A DNA stretch of 64,000 nt from Buchnera aphidicola (Aphis fabae) (GCF_009069125.1 NZ_CP042427.1:570832-634831); one strand, 5' to 3'; counted from the first letter of the stretch, positions 11,485 through 21,478 are shown. Numbers and translations: made by a program. Notes: generated by a model not told the origin, from the sequence alone.

Positions 11485-13014
11485 ATGTTGCTTTCTTTAT
11501 TAGTTATCATTCCATTTTTTAGTAGTATTATTTCCTTTTTGTCTTTTAAATTAAATAAATATATTCCTCGTTATATTGCGATAGTAAGTATAATATTTAC
11601 AATTTTCATTGCTATTAAAATATGGTTTTTTGGAAATTTTTATATATATCAAATAGATCATTATCCTAATTGGAATTATCAGTTAATATTACCTTGGATA
11701 CCTAGGTTTGGAATTGAATTTCATTTAGCGATTGATGGCTTTTCAATGATTATGTTGTTTTTAACTTTATTTTTAGGAATTATTTCTATTTTATGTGCAT
11801 GGAATGAAATTAAAGAAAATGAAGGATTTTTTTATTTTAATTTGATGTTAGTTCTGACTGGAGTGATAGGAATTTTTATTGCTTTTGATTTATTTTTATT
11901 TTTCTTTTTTTGGGAAATTATATTAGTTCCAATGTATTTTTTAATTGCACTATGGGGAAATAACAAAAAAGATAAAACAAGTTCTATAAATGCTGCTAAT
12001 AAATTTTTTATATATTCCCAAATATCTGGTTTGATAATGTTAGTATCAATTTTATTATTAGTTTTTAGTTATTATAATAATACTCATATTTTAACATTTA
12101 ATTATAATTTATTACTTTTTAATTCACTTAATTCAAATATAGCATATGTTGTTATGTTAGGTTTTTTTATTTCTTTTATTATAAAAATGCCTATTGTTCC
12201 ATTTCACGGATGGTTATCAGATTTTCATGCTGAATCTTCATATTGTGGTGCGGTTGATATAATTGGTGTTTTATTAAAAACTGCTCCTTATGCTTTGTTT
12301 CGTTATGGTATGACACTATTTCCAAGTACAATACAAGCATTGACCCCGATTGCAATGTTTTTGGGTTTATTTAGTGTTTTTTATGGTGCTTTACTAGCTT
12401 TTTCTCAAACAAATATTAAACGTTTAATTGCATATTCTTCGATTTCTCATATGGGGTTAATTTTAATTGCTATTTATAGCAATAGTGAAATTGCTTTTCA
12501 GGGAGTAGTAATACAAATAATATCTAATAGTGTAGCTACTGCTGCGTTATGTATCTTATCTGGTCAAATTTACAAATATTTTAAAACTCAAAATATTCTT
12601 AATATGGGAGGGTTGTGGTCTAAAATTTATTGGATTCCTGCTTTTTCTTTATTTTTTTCTTTAGCAAATTTAGGACTTCCAGGAACTGGAAATTTTATTG
12701 GTGAATTTTTAATTTTATTTGGAATATTTAAAACATATTCTATTGTGTCTATTATAGCTACAATAAGTATTGTTTTTTCTTCTATTTATTCTTTATATAT
12801 GGTGCAAAGAATTTATTATGGCCCTTGTAAGAAAAATTATTCAATATTTTATCCGAATATTCAAGAGTTTTGGATATCAATAATATTAATTATTACGTTG
12901 ATTTTTTTAGGTTTAATGCCTCAAAAGATATTAAATATTTCACAAGGTACTATATTTTCTATATACCATTTTCAAAAAAAAAATATTAATTCTATTTCAA
13001 AGACAAGGTTATAA
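11485..13014 (+). CDS. nuoM: NADH-quinone oxidoreductase subunit M (antiporter-like)
   Basis: NuoM is a proton-pumping membrane subunit. I choose the ATG at 11485, not the in-frame TTG 36 bp upstream. It gives exactly 509 residues, the E. coli length, with the matching N-terminus MLLSLLVIIPF, and an AGGA element lies at 11469-11472. Family motifs include FFFWEIILVPMYFLIALWG with the helix glutamate, KMPIVPFHGWLSDFHAES with the lysine, and QTNIKRLIAYSSISHMG. An A10 run near the C-terminus (about 12974-12983) is in frame. The gene ends six bases before nuoN. Confidence 0.97.
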   Translation: MLLSLLVIIPFFSSIISFLSFKLNKYIPRYIAIVSIIFTIFIAIKIWFFGNFYIYQIDHYPNWNYQLILPWIPRFGIEFHLAIDGFSMIMLFLTLFLGIISILCAWNEIKENEGFFYFNLMLVLTGVIGIFIAFDLFLFFFFWEIILVPMYFLIALWGNNKKDKTSSINAANKFFIYSQISGLIMLVSILLLVFSYYNNTHILTFNYNLLLFNSLNSNIAYVVMLGFFISFIIKMPIVPFHGWLSDFHAESSYCGAVDIIGVLLKTAPYALFRYGMTLFPSTIQALTPIAMFLGLFSVFYGALLAFSQTNIKRLIAYSSISHMGLILIAIYSNSEIAFQGVVIQIISNSVATAALCILSGQIYKYFKTQNILNMGGLWSKIYWIPAFSLFFSLANLGLPGTGNFIGEFLILFGIFKTYSIVSIIATISIVFSSIYSLYMVQRIYYGPCKKNYSIFYPNIQEFWISIILIITLIFLGLMPQKILNISQGTIFSIYHFQKKNINSISKTRL

Positions 13015-13020
13015 TAAATA

Positions 13021-14475
13021 ATGATGATAAATTTACAAGAATTAACCGCTTTATTACCTTTGTTAATTTTAATAGCAGGTGTAGTAATAGTTATATTATC
13101 TATTTCTTATAATCGAAATCATTTTTTGGTGGCTGTATTTAGTGCTTTTATTCTAATTGTAACTTTTTTTTCATTATATTTTTTATTTTCAGTGATTCCT
13201 ATTGATATTACTATGTTATTTCATATTACTAAATATTCTATTTTATATATTAGTATTATTTTACTATCTAGTTTTGCTACTTGCATTTTTTCATATTCAT
13301 GGTTATTAAATTATCCTTTTAATAAAGAAGAGTTTTATTTAATGCTTCTTCTTTCGACACTAGGTTCAATTTTGTTAACTATTTCTAGTCATATGTCATC
13401 AATATTTATTAGTATTGAGCTAATGTCACTGCCAATTTTTGGTTTAATTGCATATTCAAATTATGTAAATTATGCTTTAGAAGCATCTTTTAAATATCTT
13501 ATTTTATCTGCTATATCTTCTGCGTTTTTATTGCTTGGTATTGCTTGGATATATGCTATTTCTGGAGATCTTAGTATTTCATCTATAAATCATGTTTTAT
13601 CATTTGTATTTAATAATGAAAAATTAGTTTTACTATTTGGAATAGTAATGGTATTAATTTCTTTTTTATTCAAATTATCATTAGTTCCATTTCATTTATG
13701 GACATCTGATATTTATCAAGGAACACCATCTTCAATTTTATCATTTTTTTCTGTTTCTGGGAAAGTAGCTCTTTTTAGTGTTTTATTAAATATATTTACA
13801 TGTAATGCTATTATGAATAATAAAATATTATATTTAATATTATCATTAATAAGTATTTTTTCTATATTATTTGGTAGTTTAATGGCTATCTTTCAAAAGA
13901 ACATTAAAAGATTTTTCGGATATTCATCAATATCTCAATTAGGTTATTTATTAATAACATTGCTTGTTTTAAAAAATAGTTATGTTTTTTCTTTAGAAAC
14001 AGTTTTAGTTTATCTTGTTAATTATTTGTTGATCAATATATCATATTTTGGTGTTATTCAGTTATTTTCTCGTTCATCTAATGATATAGACTCAATTAAT
14101 TCATATAAAGGTTTGTTTTGGTTTCAACCGTTTTTAAGTAGTGTTATGACAATTGTTTTACTATCTTTGGCTGGTATTCCCATAACTTTGGGTTTTATTG
14201 GTAAATTTTATATTTTATCTATTATAATAACCAACCATTTATGGTTCATGGGTTTTAGCTTTTTATTTGGAACCATATTGGGTTTTTATGGTTATTTTAG
14301 ATTAATTATTAATTTATATTTAAAACCATCAGATCAATCATTAATTAATAAAGTTACATCAAATATTTGGATTGATATGCCTTCTAAAATTTTAATATTA
14401 TTTTCTTCAGTAATATTGTTAATATTGGGGTTATTTCCAAATCCATTAATATATTTAATAAAGTTAACTGGGTAG
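13021..14475 (+). CDS. nuoN: NADH-quinone oxidoreductase subunit N (antiporter-like)
   Basis: NuoN is the third antiporter-like pump subunit and the last gene of the nuo operon. The 484-residue product (E. coli 485) has about 14 helices. Visible signatures are FKLSLVPFHLWTSDIYQGTP with the conserved lysine near residue 220, FQKNIKRFFGYSSISQLGY, and LSLAGIPITLGFIGKFY near residue 385. Two ATG codons stand in tandem at 13021 and 13024; either would serve. A short hairpin follows the stop at 14498-14519. Confidence 0.98.
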   Translation: MMINLQELTALLPLLILIAGVVIVILSISYNRNHFLVAVFSAFILIVTFFSLYFLFSVIPIDITMLFHITKYSILYISIILLSSFATCIFSYSWLLNYPFNKEEFYLMLLLSTLGSILLTISSHMSSIFISIELMSLPIFGLIAYSNYVNYALEASFKYLILSAISSAFLLLGIAWIYAISGDLSISSINHVLSFVFNNEKLVLLFGIVMVLISFLFKLSLVPFHLWTSDIYQGTPSSILSFFSVSGKVALFSVLLNIFTCNAIMNNKILYLILSLISIFSILFGSLMAIFQKNIKRFFGYSSISQLGYLLITLLVLKNSYVFSLETVLVYLVNYLLINISYFGVIQLFSRSSNDIDSINSYKGLFWFQPFLSSVMTIVLLSLAGIPITLGFIGKFYILSIIITNHLWFMGFSFLFGTILGFYGYFRLIINLYLKPSDQSLINKVTSNIWIDMPSKILILFSSVILLILGLFPNPLIYLIKLTG

Positions 14476-14497
14476 TTTATAGCAAATAGATGTCAGT

Positions 14498-14519
14498 AGA
14501 TAATAATTTAATATTATCT
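14498..14519 (+). terminator. Weak hairpin after nuoN
   Basis: An 8 bp perfect inverted repeat (AGATAATA / TATTATCT, loop of six bases) lies 23 bp after the nuoN stop. The bases that follow do not form a clear T run. It could end or process the nuo transcript, but the evidence is weak, and random AT-rich sequence gives such repeats often. Confidence 0.3.
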
Positions 14520-14579
14520 GATTACTTTAAAAAGTTAATAATTTTTATTAAAATAAATGTTTAATTAAAAAAAGAGAAA

Positions 14580-15521
14580 TTGAATGATTATTTTTTTTTC
14601 GACTTCACTAATATTTGGGTTTTTTTTTTAATTTTAATTAACTTTTTTTTTAAAAAATACAATTTTAAAAGTAAAATAAATCATTTTTTTTATTTACATC
14701 GTTGGATTTTTAGTTATTTTTTTGCTTTTTTTTTGTTTATTTCTATATTTTGGATTTTTTTATATAACATCAGTGGAATTAATATTGCTAATAAAAATAT
14801 TGTTTGTTTTTTAACTAGTTATTTATTAGAAATTATACTTTCAGTAGATAATGTTTTTATTTGGTTTTTAATTTTTAAATCACTTAAAATACCAATAATT
14901 CATCAAAAAAAAGTTTTATCATATGGATTATTAGGAGCTTTCGTATTACGTTTTATATTTTCTTTTTTTAGTTTTTTTGTATTTTCTAAGTGGCATTGGG
15001 TATTATATTTTTTTGGAATATTATTTATATTAATGAGCTTTAAAATATTTTTCATATCAAGTAAAAAAGAAAATAAACAAAAAAATATAAGCTTATCTTG
15101 GATTTATAAAATATTTAGAATAAGTAATAATTCTTGCTGTAAAAATTTTTTTTTAAAAATAAATAATAAAATATTTTTTACTCCTTTATTTGTATCTTTA
15201 ATTCTTATAGAATTTAGTGATATTCTCTTTTCGGCAGATAGCATTCCCGCTATTTTCTCTGTTACTCATAATTTATTTATTATTTTATCATCTAATATTT
15301 TTTCAGTTTTAGGGTTAAGATCTATGTATTTGTTTATAGCTCCTATAGTAAATAAATTTCCTATGATAGAGTATGCTTTATCATTTATTTTGATGTTTAT
15401 AGGATTTAAAATATTATTTGAAAAATTCATAATTATTTCAACTTTTCTTACTTTTAGTATTATATTGATAATTTTAGTCTCTGCATTTCTGATAAATATA
15501 ATTTTTATTAAAAAAAAATAA
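14580..15521 (+). CDS. TerC/Alx-family integral membrane protein, TTG start
   Basis: This is a 313-residue polytopic membrane protein of the TerC family (E. coli Alx has 321 residues). Two internally related, family-typical segments are visible: LLEIILSVDNVFIWFLIF near residue 85 and LIEFSDILFSADSIPAIF near residue 213. Their conserved Asp and Glu residues are thought to bind metal. Alx is linked to manganese export in E. coli; transfer of that role to this protein is inference. The start is TTG at 14580, after an AAGAGAAA element; no in-frame ATG exists near it. A T10 run at 14620-14629 is read in frame. No yybP-ykoY-type riboswitch is recognisable in the 104 bp upstream. Confidence 0.88.
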   Translation: MNDYFFFDFTNIWVFFLILINFFFKKYNFKSKINHFFYLHRWIFSYFFAFFLFISIFWIFLYNISGINIANKNIVCFLTSYLLEIILSVDNVFIWFLIFKSLKIPIIHQKKVLSYGLLGAFVLRFIFSFFSFFVFSKWHWVLYFFGILFILMSFKIFFISSKKENKQKNISLSWIYKIFRISNNSCCKNFFLKINNKIFFTPLFVSLILIEFSDILFSADSIPAIFSVTHNLFIILSSNIFSVLGLRSMYLFIAPIVNKFPMIEYALSFILMFIGFKILFEKFIIISTFLTFSIILIILVSAFLINIIFIKKK

Positions 15522-15596
15522 TATCATGTTAATTATTTATATTTAATATTTTTAAAATTTATATAAATAAAATTTTTTTTAAAATAAGTTGGAAAT

Positions 15597-16844
15597 ATGT
15601 GTAAAAAAAATTTTTCTTTTTTTATGTGGATTGAATATTTAGAAAAATTAAAGAAAAAAAATCAAATAAATTTAATAGAAATTAAAAAAATTGCAAAAAA
15701 ATTAAATTTATTAAATTTAAAGTCTTTTGTTTTTACTATAGGAGGGACTAATGGTAAAGGAACAACATGTGCTATGTTAGAGCAATTATTATTAGATTCC
15801 GGTTACCAAGTTGGTTTATATACATCCCCACATCTTTTAAATTTTATAGAACGTGTTAAAATTAATGGCTCATATCTTACTGAGATACAATATGTTTCTG
15901 CATTTTTTAATATATATTCTGCAAAATCAGATTATTATTTAAGTTATTTTGAATTTATTACACTTTCCGCTTTGTTTTTATTTAAACAATATTCATTGGA
16001 TGTTATTATATTAGAAGTTGGTTTAGGAGGAAGATTAGATGCTACTAATATTATAGATTCAAATATATCTTTAATTACTAATATAGGCATCGATCATACT
16101 TCAGTTTTAGGTTCAAATCGATTTAGTATAGCTCGTGAAAAAGCTGGTATTTTTAGAAAAAATAAAATTGCCGTGATTGGTGAAAAACTTCTTCCAGATT
16201 CTGTATATCAAGCAGCATACAAAAGTAAAACAATATTAAAAATAGTTAATAAAGATTGGTATTGGAAAGAATACAATCATACATGGGATTTAATTCATTC
16301 AAATATAGAATTATACGATTTACCAATGCCTCAAATACCATTATCAAATGCTGCAATTGCTTTATCAGCATTATTTTATTCCAATCTTAAAGTTAATAAA
16401 GAAAAACTAATAAATTCAATATCTACAGTACAATTACAAGGTAGATTTCAAACTATTTCTTGCTCCCCTTATATTATTGTTGATGTTGCTCACAATTATG
16501 ATGCTTCCTTATATCTTTCTAAAAAAATTGATCAAATAGATATACAAGGAAATATATATGCAATATTTGGTGTGTTGAAAGATAAAGATATTTTGTCAAT
16601 TATTTCTCCACTAAAAGATAAAGTTTATTATTGGTATGTATCTACCTTACCTATAGATCGTACTGCTACTATTAAGCAGTTAGAAAATAGTTTACCTATT
16701 CAGAATACAATTTTTTTTAATAGCATTTATAATGCTTGGAATAACCTAAAAAAAATATTAACTAAAAAAGATATAGTATTAGTTTTTGGTTCTTTTATTA
16801 CTGTTTCAGAATTTATTTCCATAAAAAATCAAGAAATAAAATAA
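15597..16844 (+). CDS. folC: Folylpolyglutamate / dihydrofolate synthase
   Basis: FolC joins glutamate to dihydropteroate and adds further glutamates to folates, using ATP. The product has 415 residues (E. coli 422). The P-loop GGTNGKGTTC near residue 50 and the Mur-ligase-like motifs LEVGLGGRLDATN and GIDHTSVLG are present. The C-terminal domain shows DVAHNYDAS and LVFGSF. The ATG at 15597 aligns with the family start, slightly shortened at the N-terminus. It is followed after 31 bp by the damaged cvpA, keeping the ancestral folC-cvpA neighbourhood. Confidence 0.96.
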   Translation: MCKKNFSFFMWIEYLEKLKKKNQINLIEIKKIAKKLNLLNLKSFVFTIGGTNGKGTTCAMLEQLLLDSGYQVGLYTSPHLLNFIERVKINGSYLTEIQYVSAFFNIYSAKSDYYLSYFEFITLSALFLFKQYSLDVIILEVGLGGRLDATNIIDSNISLITNIGIDHTSVLGSNRFSIAREKAGIFRKNKIAVIGEKLLPDSVYQAAYKSKTILKIVNKDWYWKEYNHTWDLIHSNIELYDLPMPQIPLSNAAIALSALFYSNLKVNKEKLINSISTVQLQGRFQTISCSPYIIVDVAHNYDASLYLSKKIDQIDIQGNIYAIFGVLKDKDILSIISPLKDKVYYWYVSTLPIDRTATIKQLENSLPIQNTIFFNSIYNAWNNLKKILTKKDIVLVFGSFITVSEFISIKNQEIK

Positions 16845-16875
16845 CATAATAAAAACATTATTTTTTGGAAAAACT

Positions 16876-17309
16876 ATGATTTTAATAGATTTTATTATTT
16901 TTATTATTGTTTTCTTTTCTACTTTTTTAGGAATATTTAGAGGTTTTTTAAAAGACTTAACATCTACTATATTTTGGTTATTTTTTGTATATTTTTTTAT
17001 TAATTATGTATATTTTAGTAACTTTTATTCTGATATTTTTTTAAAAAATGAAAATTATTTAATAATTTTAATTACTATTGTTTTTTTTTTACAATAAAAA
17101 TATTATTAAATTTTATTTTTAACACAATAATTAAAAAATTTAAATTATTATATATTAATATTATTTTAGGCAGTGTATTTGGTTTTTTTCGTGGAATAAT
17201 ATTAGTATTTTTTTTGCTATTTTGTATTCATAAATACAGTAATACTATTTATTTAAATATATTAAAAGAATCTTTTTTAATTCATTTATGTTTGAATAGT
17301 TTTAAATAA
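16876..17309 (+). pseudogene. cvpA: CvpA-family membrane protein, frameshifted in a poly(T) run
   Basis: CvpA is an inner-membrane protein of about four helices, needed for colicin V export in E. coli; its normal role is poorly known. The first part (16876-17097) reads 73 residues and matches the CvpA N-terminus, with the start MILIDF and the FRGF segment. The frame then stops right after the T10 run at 17081-17090. The rest, in the next frame to 17309, contains LGSVFGFFRGIILV, the counterpart of E. coli LGVCFGALRGVLIV. One extra T would restore a 144-residue protein (E. coli 162). The C-terminal tail is short. Either slippage expresses it, or it is decaying, or the run length is misread. Confidence 0.82.
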
Positions 17310-17335
17310 TAATTTTTTAATATTTTATTCAAATA

Positions 17336-17371
17336 CTAAGCACATTATTTTAAAAAATATAGTGTGCTTAG
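17336..17371. terminator. Hairpin between convergent cvpA and prs
   Basis: A 13 bp stem with one G-U pair (CTAAGCACA / TGTGCTTAG, extended by four further pairs) sits between the cvpA end and the prs stop, which face each other. Its GC content is well above the surrounding DNA. Neither side has a strong T tract after the stem, so termination efficiency is uncertain, but the position supports a shared terminator. Confidence 0.55.
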
Positions 17372-17381
17372 AATCAATTTA

Positions 17382-18329
17382 TTAATGTTCGAACATCGCA
17401 GAAATAGATTCTTCATTACTGATTCGTCTTATAGCTTCTGCTAACATTCCGGCCAATGTAAGAGTTCGTACGTTTGGTAGTAATCTAATCTGTTCTTGTA
17501 ATGGAATGGTATCACATACAACTACTTCATCAATCACAGAACATTTTAAATTTTCTGATGCGTTTCCTGAAAAAATAGGATGTGTAGCATATGCAAAAAC
17601 TCTTTTTGCCCCACTTTCTTTAAGAGCTTCTGCAGCTTTGCACAGTGTTCCTCCAGTGTCAATCATATCATCAACTAAAATACAATCTCGGTTTGCAACA
17701 TCGCCAATAATATTCATAACTTGAGAAATATTAGGACGAGGTCTTCTTTTGTCTATAATTGCCATATCAGTATCATAAAGAAGTTTAGCAATTGCTCGTG
17801 CTCTTACTACCCCACCAATATCAGGGGATACAACAATAGGATTTTTTAATTCTCTTTGCAACATATCTTCTAAAAGAATTAAACTACCAAATACATTATC
17901 CACAGGTACATCAAAAAATCCTTGAATTTGTTCAGCATGTAAATCTACTGTTAATACACGATCTACTCCGATACTAGATAAAAAATCAGCTATAACTTTA
18001 GCTGTAATTGGAACACGTGCAGATCTTACGCGTCTATCTTGACGTGAATATCCAAAATATGGTATTACTGCAGTAATTCTACCAGCTGAAGCTCTTCTTA
18101 ATGCATCGACCATTACAACAAGTTCCATAATATTATCGTTAGTTGGAGAACAAGTTGATTGTATGATAAAGACATCACTTCCTCTAACGTTTTCATTAAT
18201 TTGAACGCTAATTTCACCGTCACTAAATCGACCTACAGATGCATTTCCTAAATTTATATAAAGTCGGTGAGCAATAAATTTTGCTAGTTTTGGAATAGAA
18301 TTTCCAGCAAATAATTTCATATCTGGCAT
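17382..18329 (-). CDS. prs: Ribose-phosphate pyrophosphokinase
   Basis: Prs makes PRPP from ribose 5-phosphate and ATP, feeding purine, pyrimidine, NAD, histidine and tryptophan synthesis. The product has 315 residues, exactly the E. coli length. The PRPP-binding signature [13 protein letters not shown] near residue 217, the metal-binding [12 protein letters not shown] near residue 130 and the flexible-loop RQDRR near residue 100 are intact. AAGG six bases before the ATG supports the start. Downstream of ispE on the minus strand by 46 bp, it keeps the ispE-prs pairing of enterobacteria. Confidence 0.98.
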   Translation of the reverse strand: MPDMKLFAGNSIPKLAKFIAHRLYINLGNASVGRFSDGEISVQINENVRGSDVFIIQSTCSPTNDNIMELVVMVDALRRASAGRITAVIPYFGYSRQDRRVRSARVPITAKVIADFLSSIGVDRVLTVDLHAEQIQGFFDVPVDNVFGSLILLEDMLQRELKNPIVVSPDIGGVVRARAIAKLLYDTDMAIIDKRRPRPNISQVMNIIGDVANRDCILVDDMIDTGGTLCKAAEALKESGAKRVFAYATHPIFSGNASENLKCSVIDEVVVCDTIPLQEQIRLLPNVRTLTLAGMLAEAIRRISNEESISAMFEH

Positions 18330-18375
18330 AACAAACCTTGTTTTTTATTTTTTATTTTAATGTTGATTTTTAATT

Positions 18376-19248
18376 TCAAATATGGATATTTTTTTTATAA
18401 AAAACATGATGTAATGGAGAAGTATTAACACTTTTAGCAATAAATCCTTGCACGTTCTTAGGAAGTAAAGAAAATATTTTTTGAGCAGATAGTTTATCAT
18501 CAAACTCTGAAAAAACACAGGAACCTGTTCCAGTTATTCGAGTTGGTGCATAAATAGATAATATAGAAAGTAATGTTTTTATTTTTTTAAATTTATTACT
18601 TACTATATTTTCAAAATCATTACTAAATGGAGACTGTAACAGTAATTGTATTGTTTTTTTTTGGGATGTGCTCTCAAGTAAAAAATTGGAAAATATATTT
18701 TTTGTTAAAATTTGTATTTTAGGATAGACAACTAGATACCATTTTTCTTTTCTTTGAATAGGATTTAATATTTCTCCTATTCCTTCAACAATAGATGTTT
18801 TTCCCATGATAAATGCTGGAATATCTGACCCTATTTTAAGACTAAATTGAGCTAATTCTTCCAATGTAAATTTTGTTTTCCACAGTTTGTTTAATGCAAT
18901 TAATACTGTTGCAGCATTAGATGAACCTCCACCTAGCCCACTTCCTATAGGTATTTTTTTATTTAAAAATATTTTTGCTCCAAGAGTAGTACAATTTGTT
19001 TTTTCATAATATAATGCTTTTGATTTTAATAATTTAGCTGCTCTAATAATAGTATTTTCTGTATTTAAAATAAGTTTTTTTTCAGAAAATAATTCAATTT
19101 TTCCAGTTGTATTTGAAACTATTTTTAATGTATCACCATAATTAAGAAATTGAAATAAGCTTTGTATATAATGGTATCCGTCTGATCGAACACCTGTAAT
19201 ATATAAAAATAAATTAATTTTTGCAGGAGAAGGCCATGTATATATCAT
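18376..19248 (-). CDS. ispE: 4-diphosphocytidyl-2-C-methyl-D-erythritol kinase
   Basis: IspE phosphorylates CDP-methylerythritol in the MEP pathway to isoprenoids. The product has 290 residues (E. coli 283). The GHMP-kinase ATP-binding motif IPIGSGLGGGSSNA near residue 98, the N-terminal WPSPAKINLFLYITG with the catalytic-region lysine, and the C-terminal ITGTGSCVF are visible. The start gives MIYTWPSPAK, matching the family. The ribosome site is weak. It diverges from prfA across a 189 bp spacer in which I see only AT-rich sequence and a TATAAT at 19323-19328. Confidence 0.96.
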   Translation of the reverse strand: MIYTWPSPAKINLFLYITGVRSDGYHYIQSLFQFLNYGDTLKIVSNTTGKIELFSEKKLILNTENTIIRAAKLLKSKALYYEKTNCTTLGAKIFLNKKIPIGSGLGGGSSNAATVLIALNKLWKTKFTLEELAQFSLKIGSDIPAFIMGKTSIVEGIGEILNPIQRKEKWYLVVYPKIQILTKNIFSNFLLESTSQKKTIQLLLQSPFSNDFENIVSNKFKKIKTLLSILSIYAPTRITGTGSCVFSEFDDKLSAQKIFSLLPKNVQGFIAKSVNTSPLHHVFYKKNIHI

Positions 19249-19437
19249 TTTTATGTTTATTTTTAAAAAATTATTTTTATGTTAATATTTATTAAAATTA
19301 TACTGAAAATTATTAAAAATGATATAATCATTTTAATTTGAAGATTTTAATTTGTGATTATTAGAAATATATTACTTTATTTTGAAGTATATAAATATTA
19401 TTTGCATTTTTTTAAATTATAAAAGAGATCATATTAT

Positions 19438-20523
19438 ATGAACACCTCTATTATTAATAAATTAAAATCTTTAAAATACCGTTATCAAGAAATTGAAGTA
19501 TTACTTACTCAAAAAGATACTATATTAAATCAAGATAAGTTAAGACACTTATCTAAAGAATATTTAAAACTTTCTGAAATTATTAAATGTTTTATTGAAT
19601 GGGAAAAAATAAAATATGATATGAAAGATATTAATTCTTTATTTGATGATGAAGAAATGCTTGATATAGCAAAAGAAGAATATTATATACTTAAAAAACA
19701 AAAAAAAAAATTAGAAAAAATAATTAAAACATTATTGTTACCTGAAGATCCTAATGATCAGCATAGTTGTTTAATTGAAATTCGAGCAGCTACAGGTGGA
19801 GATGAATCTTCTATTTTTGCAGGTCAACTATGCAGAATGTATATAAGATATGCTGAAAGTTATATGTGGAAAACAGAAATAATGAGTTCAAGTGAAAATG
19901 AAAAAGGGGGATTTAAAGAAATTATAGTTAAAATTACAGGTAAAGGTGCTTCTGGCCGATTAAAATTTGAATCAGGCGGTCATCGTGTTCAACGAGTTCC
20001 TGAAACTGAATCACAAGGAAGAATTCATACTTCTACTTGTACTATTGCAGTCATGCCGGTTCTTCCTAAAACAGAAAAAGAAGAAATTAATGTATCTGAT
20101 TTGAAAATTGATACATTTCGTTCTTCTGGTGCTGGTGGTCAACATGTTAATACTACTGATTCAGCAATTAGAATTACTCATCTCCCAACAGGATATGTAG
20201 TAGAATGTCAAGACGAACGATCACAGCATAAAAATAAAGCAAAAGCTTTATCTATTTTATCTGCTCGTTTATATACTGCAAAGTTAGCACAAAATCAGCA
20301 AGAAAATGCTTCTATGAGACGAGTCTTATTAGGTAGTGGTTCAAGATCAGATAGAAATAGAACATACAATTTTCCTCAAAATAGAATTACAGATCATAGA
20401 ATTAATTTAACTATATATAAATTAGATGAAGTATTAGAAGGGAAATTAGATTTTCTTATTGAACCAATAATTCAAGAATATCAAACAGATATGCTTTCTT
20501 CTTTATCTGAGTTTAAAGGATGA
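19438..20523 (+). CDS. prfA: Peptide chain release factor 1
   Basis: RF1 ends translation at UAA and UAG. The product has 361 residues (E. coli 360). The GGQ catalytic motif is in [11 protein letters not shown] near residue 235, and the codon-recognition P-x-T motif is in [11 protein letters not shown] near residue 188. The Gln of GGQ is the target methylated by PrmC, encoded by the overlapping next gene. An A11 run at 19700-19710 (residues about 88-91, QKKK) is in frame. AAGAGA lies upstream of the ATG. The stop overlaps the prmC start (ATGA). Confidence 0.98.
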   Translation: MNTSIINKLKSLKYRYQEIEVLLTQKDTILNQDKLRHLSKEYLKLSEIIKCFIEWEKIKYDMKDINSLFDDEEMLDIAKEEYYILKKQKKKLEKIIKTLLLPEDPNDQHSCLIEIRAATGGDESSIFAGQLCRMYIRYAESYMWKTEIMSSSENEKGGFKEIIVKITGKGASGRLKFESGGHRVQRVPETESQGRIHTSTCTIAVMPVLPKTEKEEINVSDLKIDTFRSSGAGGQHVNTTDSAIRITHLPTGYVVECQDERSQHKNKAKALSILSARLYTAKLAQNQQENASMRRVLLGSGSRSDRNRTYNFPQNRITDHRINLTIYKLDEVLEGKLDFLIEPIIQEYQTDMLSSLSEFKG

Positions 20524-21346
20524 AAATATATCAATGGTTACAGAAAACAATTAAAATATTCTCTAATTTTGAATATCCTCGATATGAAGCTGAAATACTA
20601 TTAAGTCATGTATTAAAACGTTCACGTTCTTGGATTATAGCTTTTGATGAAACAGAATTGAATCAATTTAATCAAAATCAATTAAAAAATTTTGTTAATC
20701 GAAGATTATCAGGAGAACCTATGGCTTATATATTAGGAAAAAAAGATTTTTGGTCTTTATCTTTACGTGTATCTCCAGATACTTTAATCCCTAGACCTGA
20801 TACAGAAATTTTAGTTGAAACAGTATTATCTAAAATTAATAAGAATCAAAGATATATTCTTGATTTAGGAACTGGCTGTGGAGCTATCGCATTAGCACTT
20901 GGAAGTATTTGTTCAAATTTCAATATTACGGCTGTTGACAATTCAAATAAAGCTATTAAAATAGCTAAAATAAATGCGATAGAATTAAGTTTAAATAATA
21001 TTTTTTTTTTTATAGTAATTGGTTTTCACATATAAATAAAAAATTTCATATTATTGTAAGCAATCCTCCATATATTAGTTCAAAAGAAATGCAATTTTTT
21101 AAAAAAAATCTTATTTTTGAACCATTTAATGCATTAGTATCAGGAAATCATGGGCTAAAAGATATTGATTTAATTATAAAACAAGCAAAAAATTACTTAT
21201 TTTATAAAGGCTGGCTTTTTATTGAACATGGATGGAAACAAAAATTACAAGTTCAGTGCTTATTTAAAAAATATAATTTTTTTAATATACAATCTTATAA
21301 AGATTATGGAGGTAATGATCGTGTTACTATTGGTCAAAAAAAATAG
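20520..21346 (+). pseudogene. prmC: Release factor glutamine methyltransferase, frameshifted in a poly(T) run
   Basis: PrmC (HemK) methylates the GGQ glutamine of release factors. The first frame (20520-21035) encodes the N-terminal domain and the SAM-binding motif ILDLGTGCGAIALAL near residue 115. It stops shortly after the T11 run at 21001-21011. The catalytic NPPY motif (IVSNPPYIS, coded at about 21057-21083) and the remaining C-terminus to 21346 lie in the next frame. One additional T would give NNIFFFYSNWF, in register with E. coli, and a 275-residue protein (E. coli 277). No other damage is visible, so the reading lesion looks recent, rescued by slippage, or artefactual. The gene overlaps prfA, its substrate gene. 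Confidence 0.92.
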
Positions 21347-21478
21347 TAATATTTTTGAAATTTTTAATTTAAAAGTATAAATTTTACATTCTGAATAATA
21401 TGATTGAATATTTTTTATTAAAATATTTTAAAAATATATTTTATTTTCTTTATTAATTAAAAGTATTAGTATAATAAT

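Noticed and set aside
19303..19328. prfA promoter with TATAAT at 19323-19328
   Set aside because: No acceptable -35 hexamer at 16-18 bp, and TATAAT is frequent by chance in this spacer; mentioned under ispE only.
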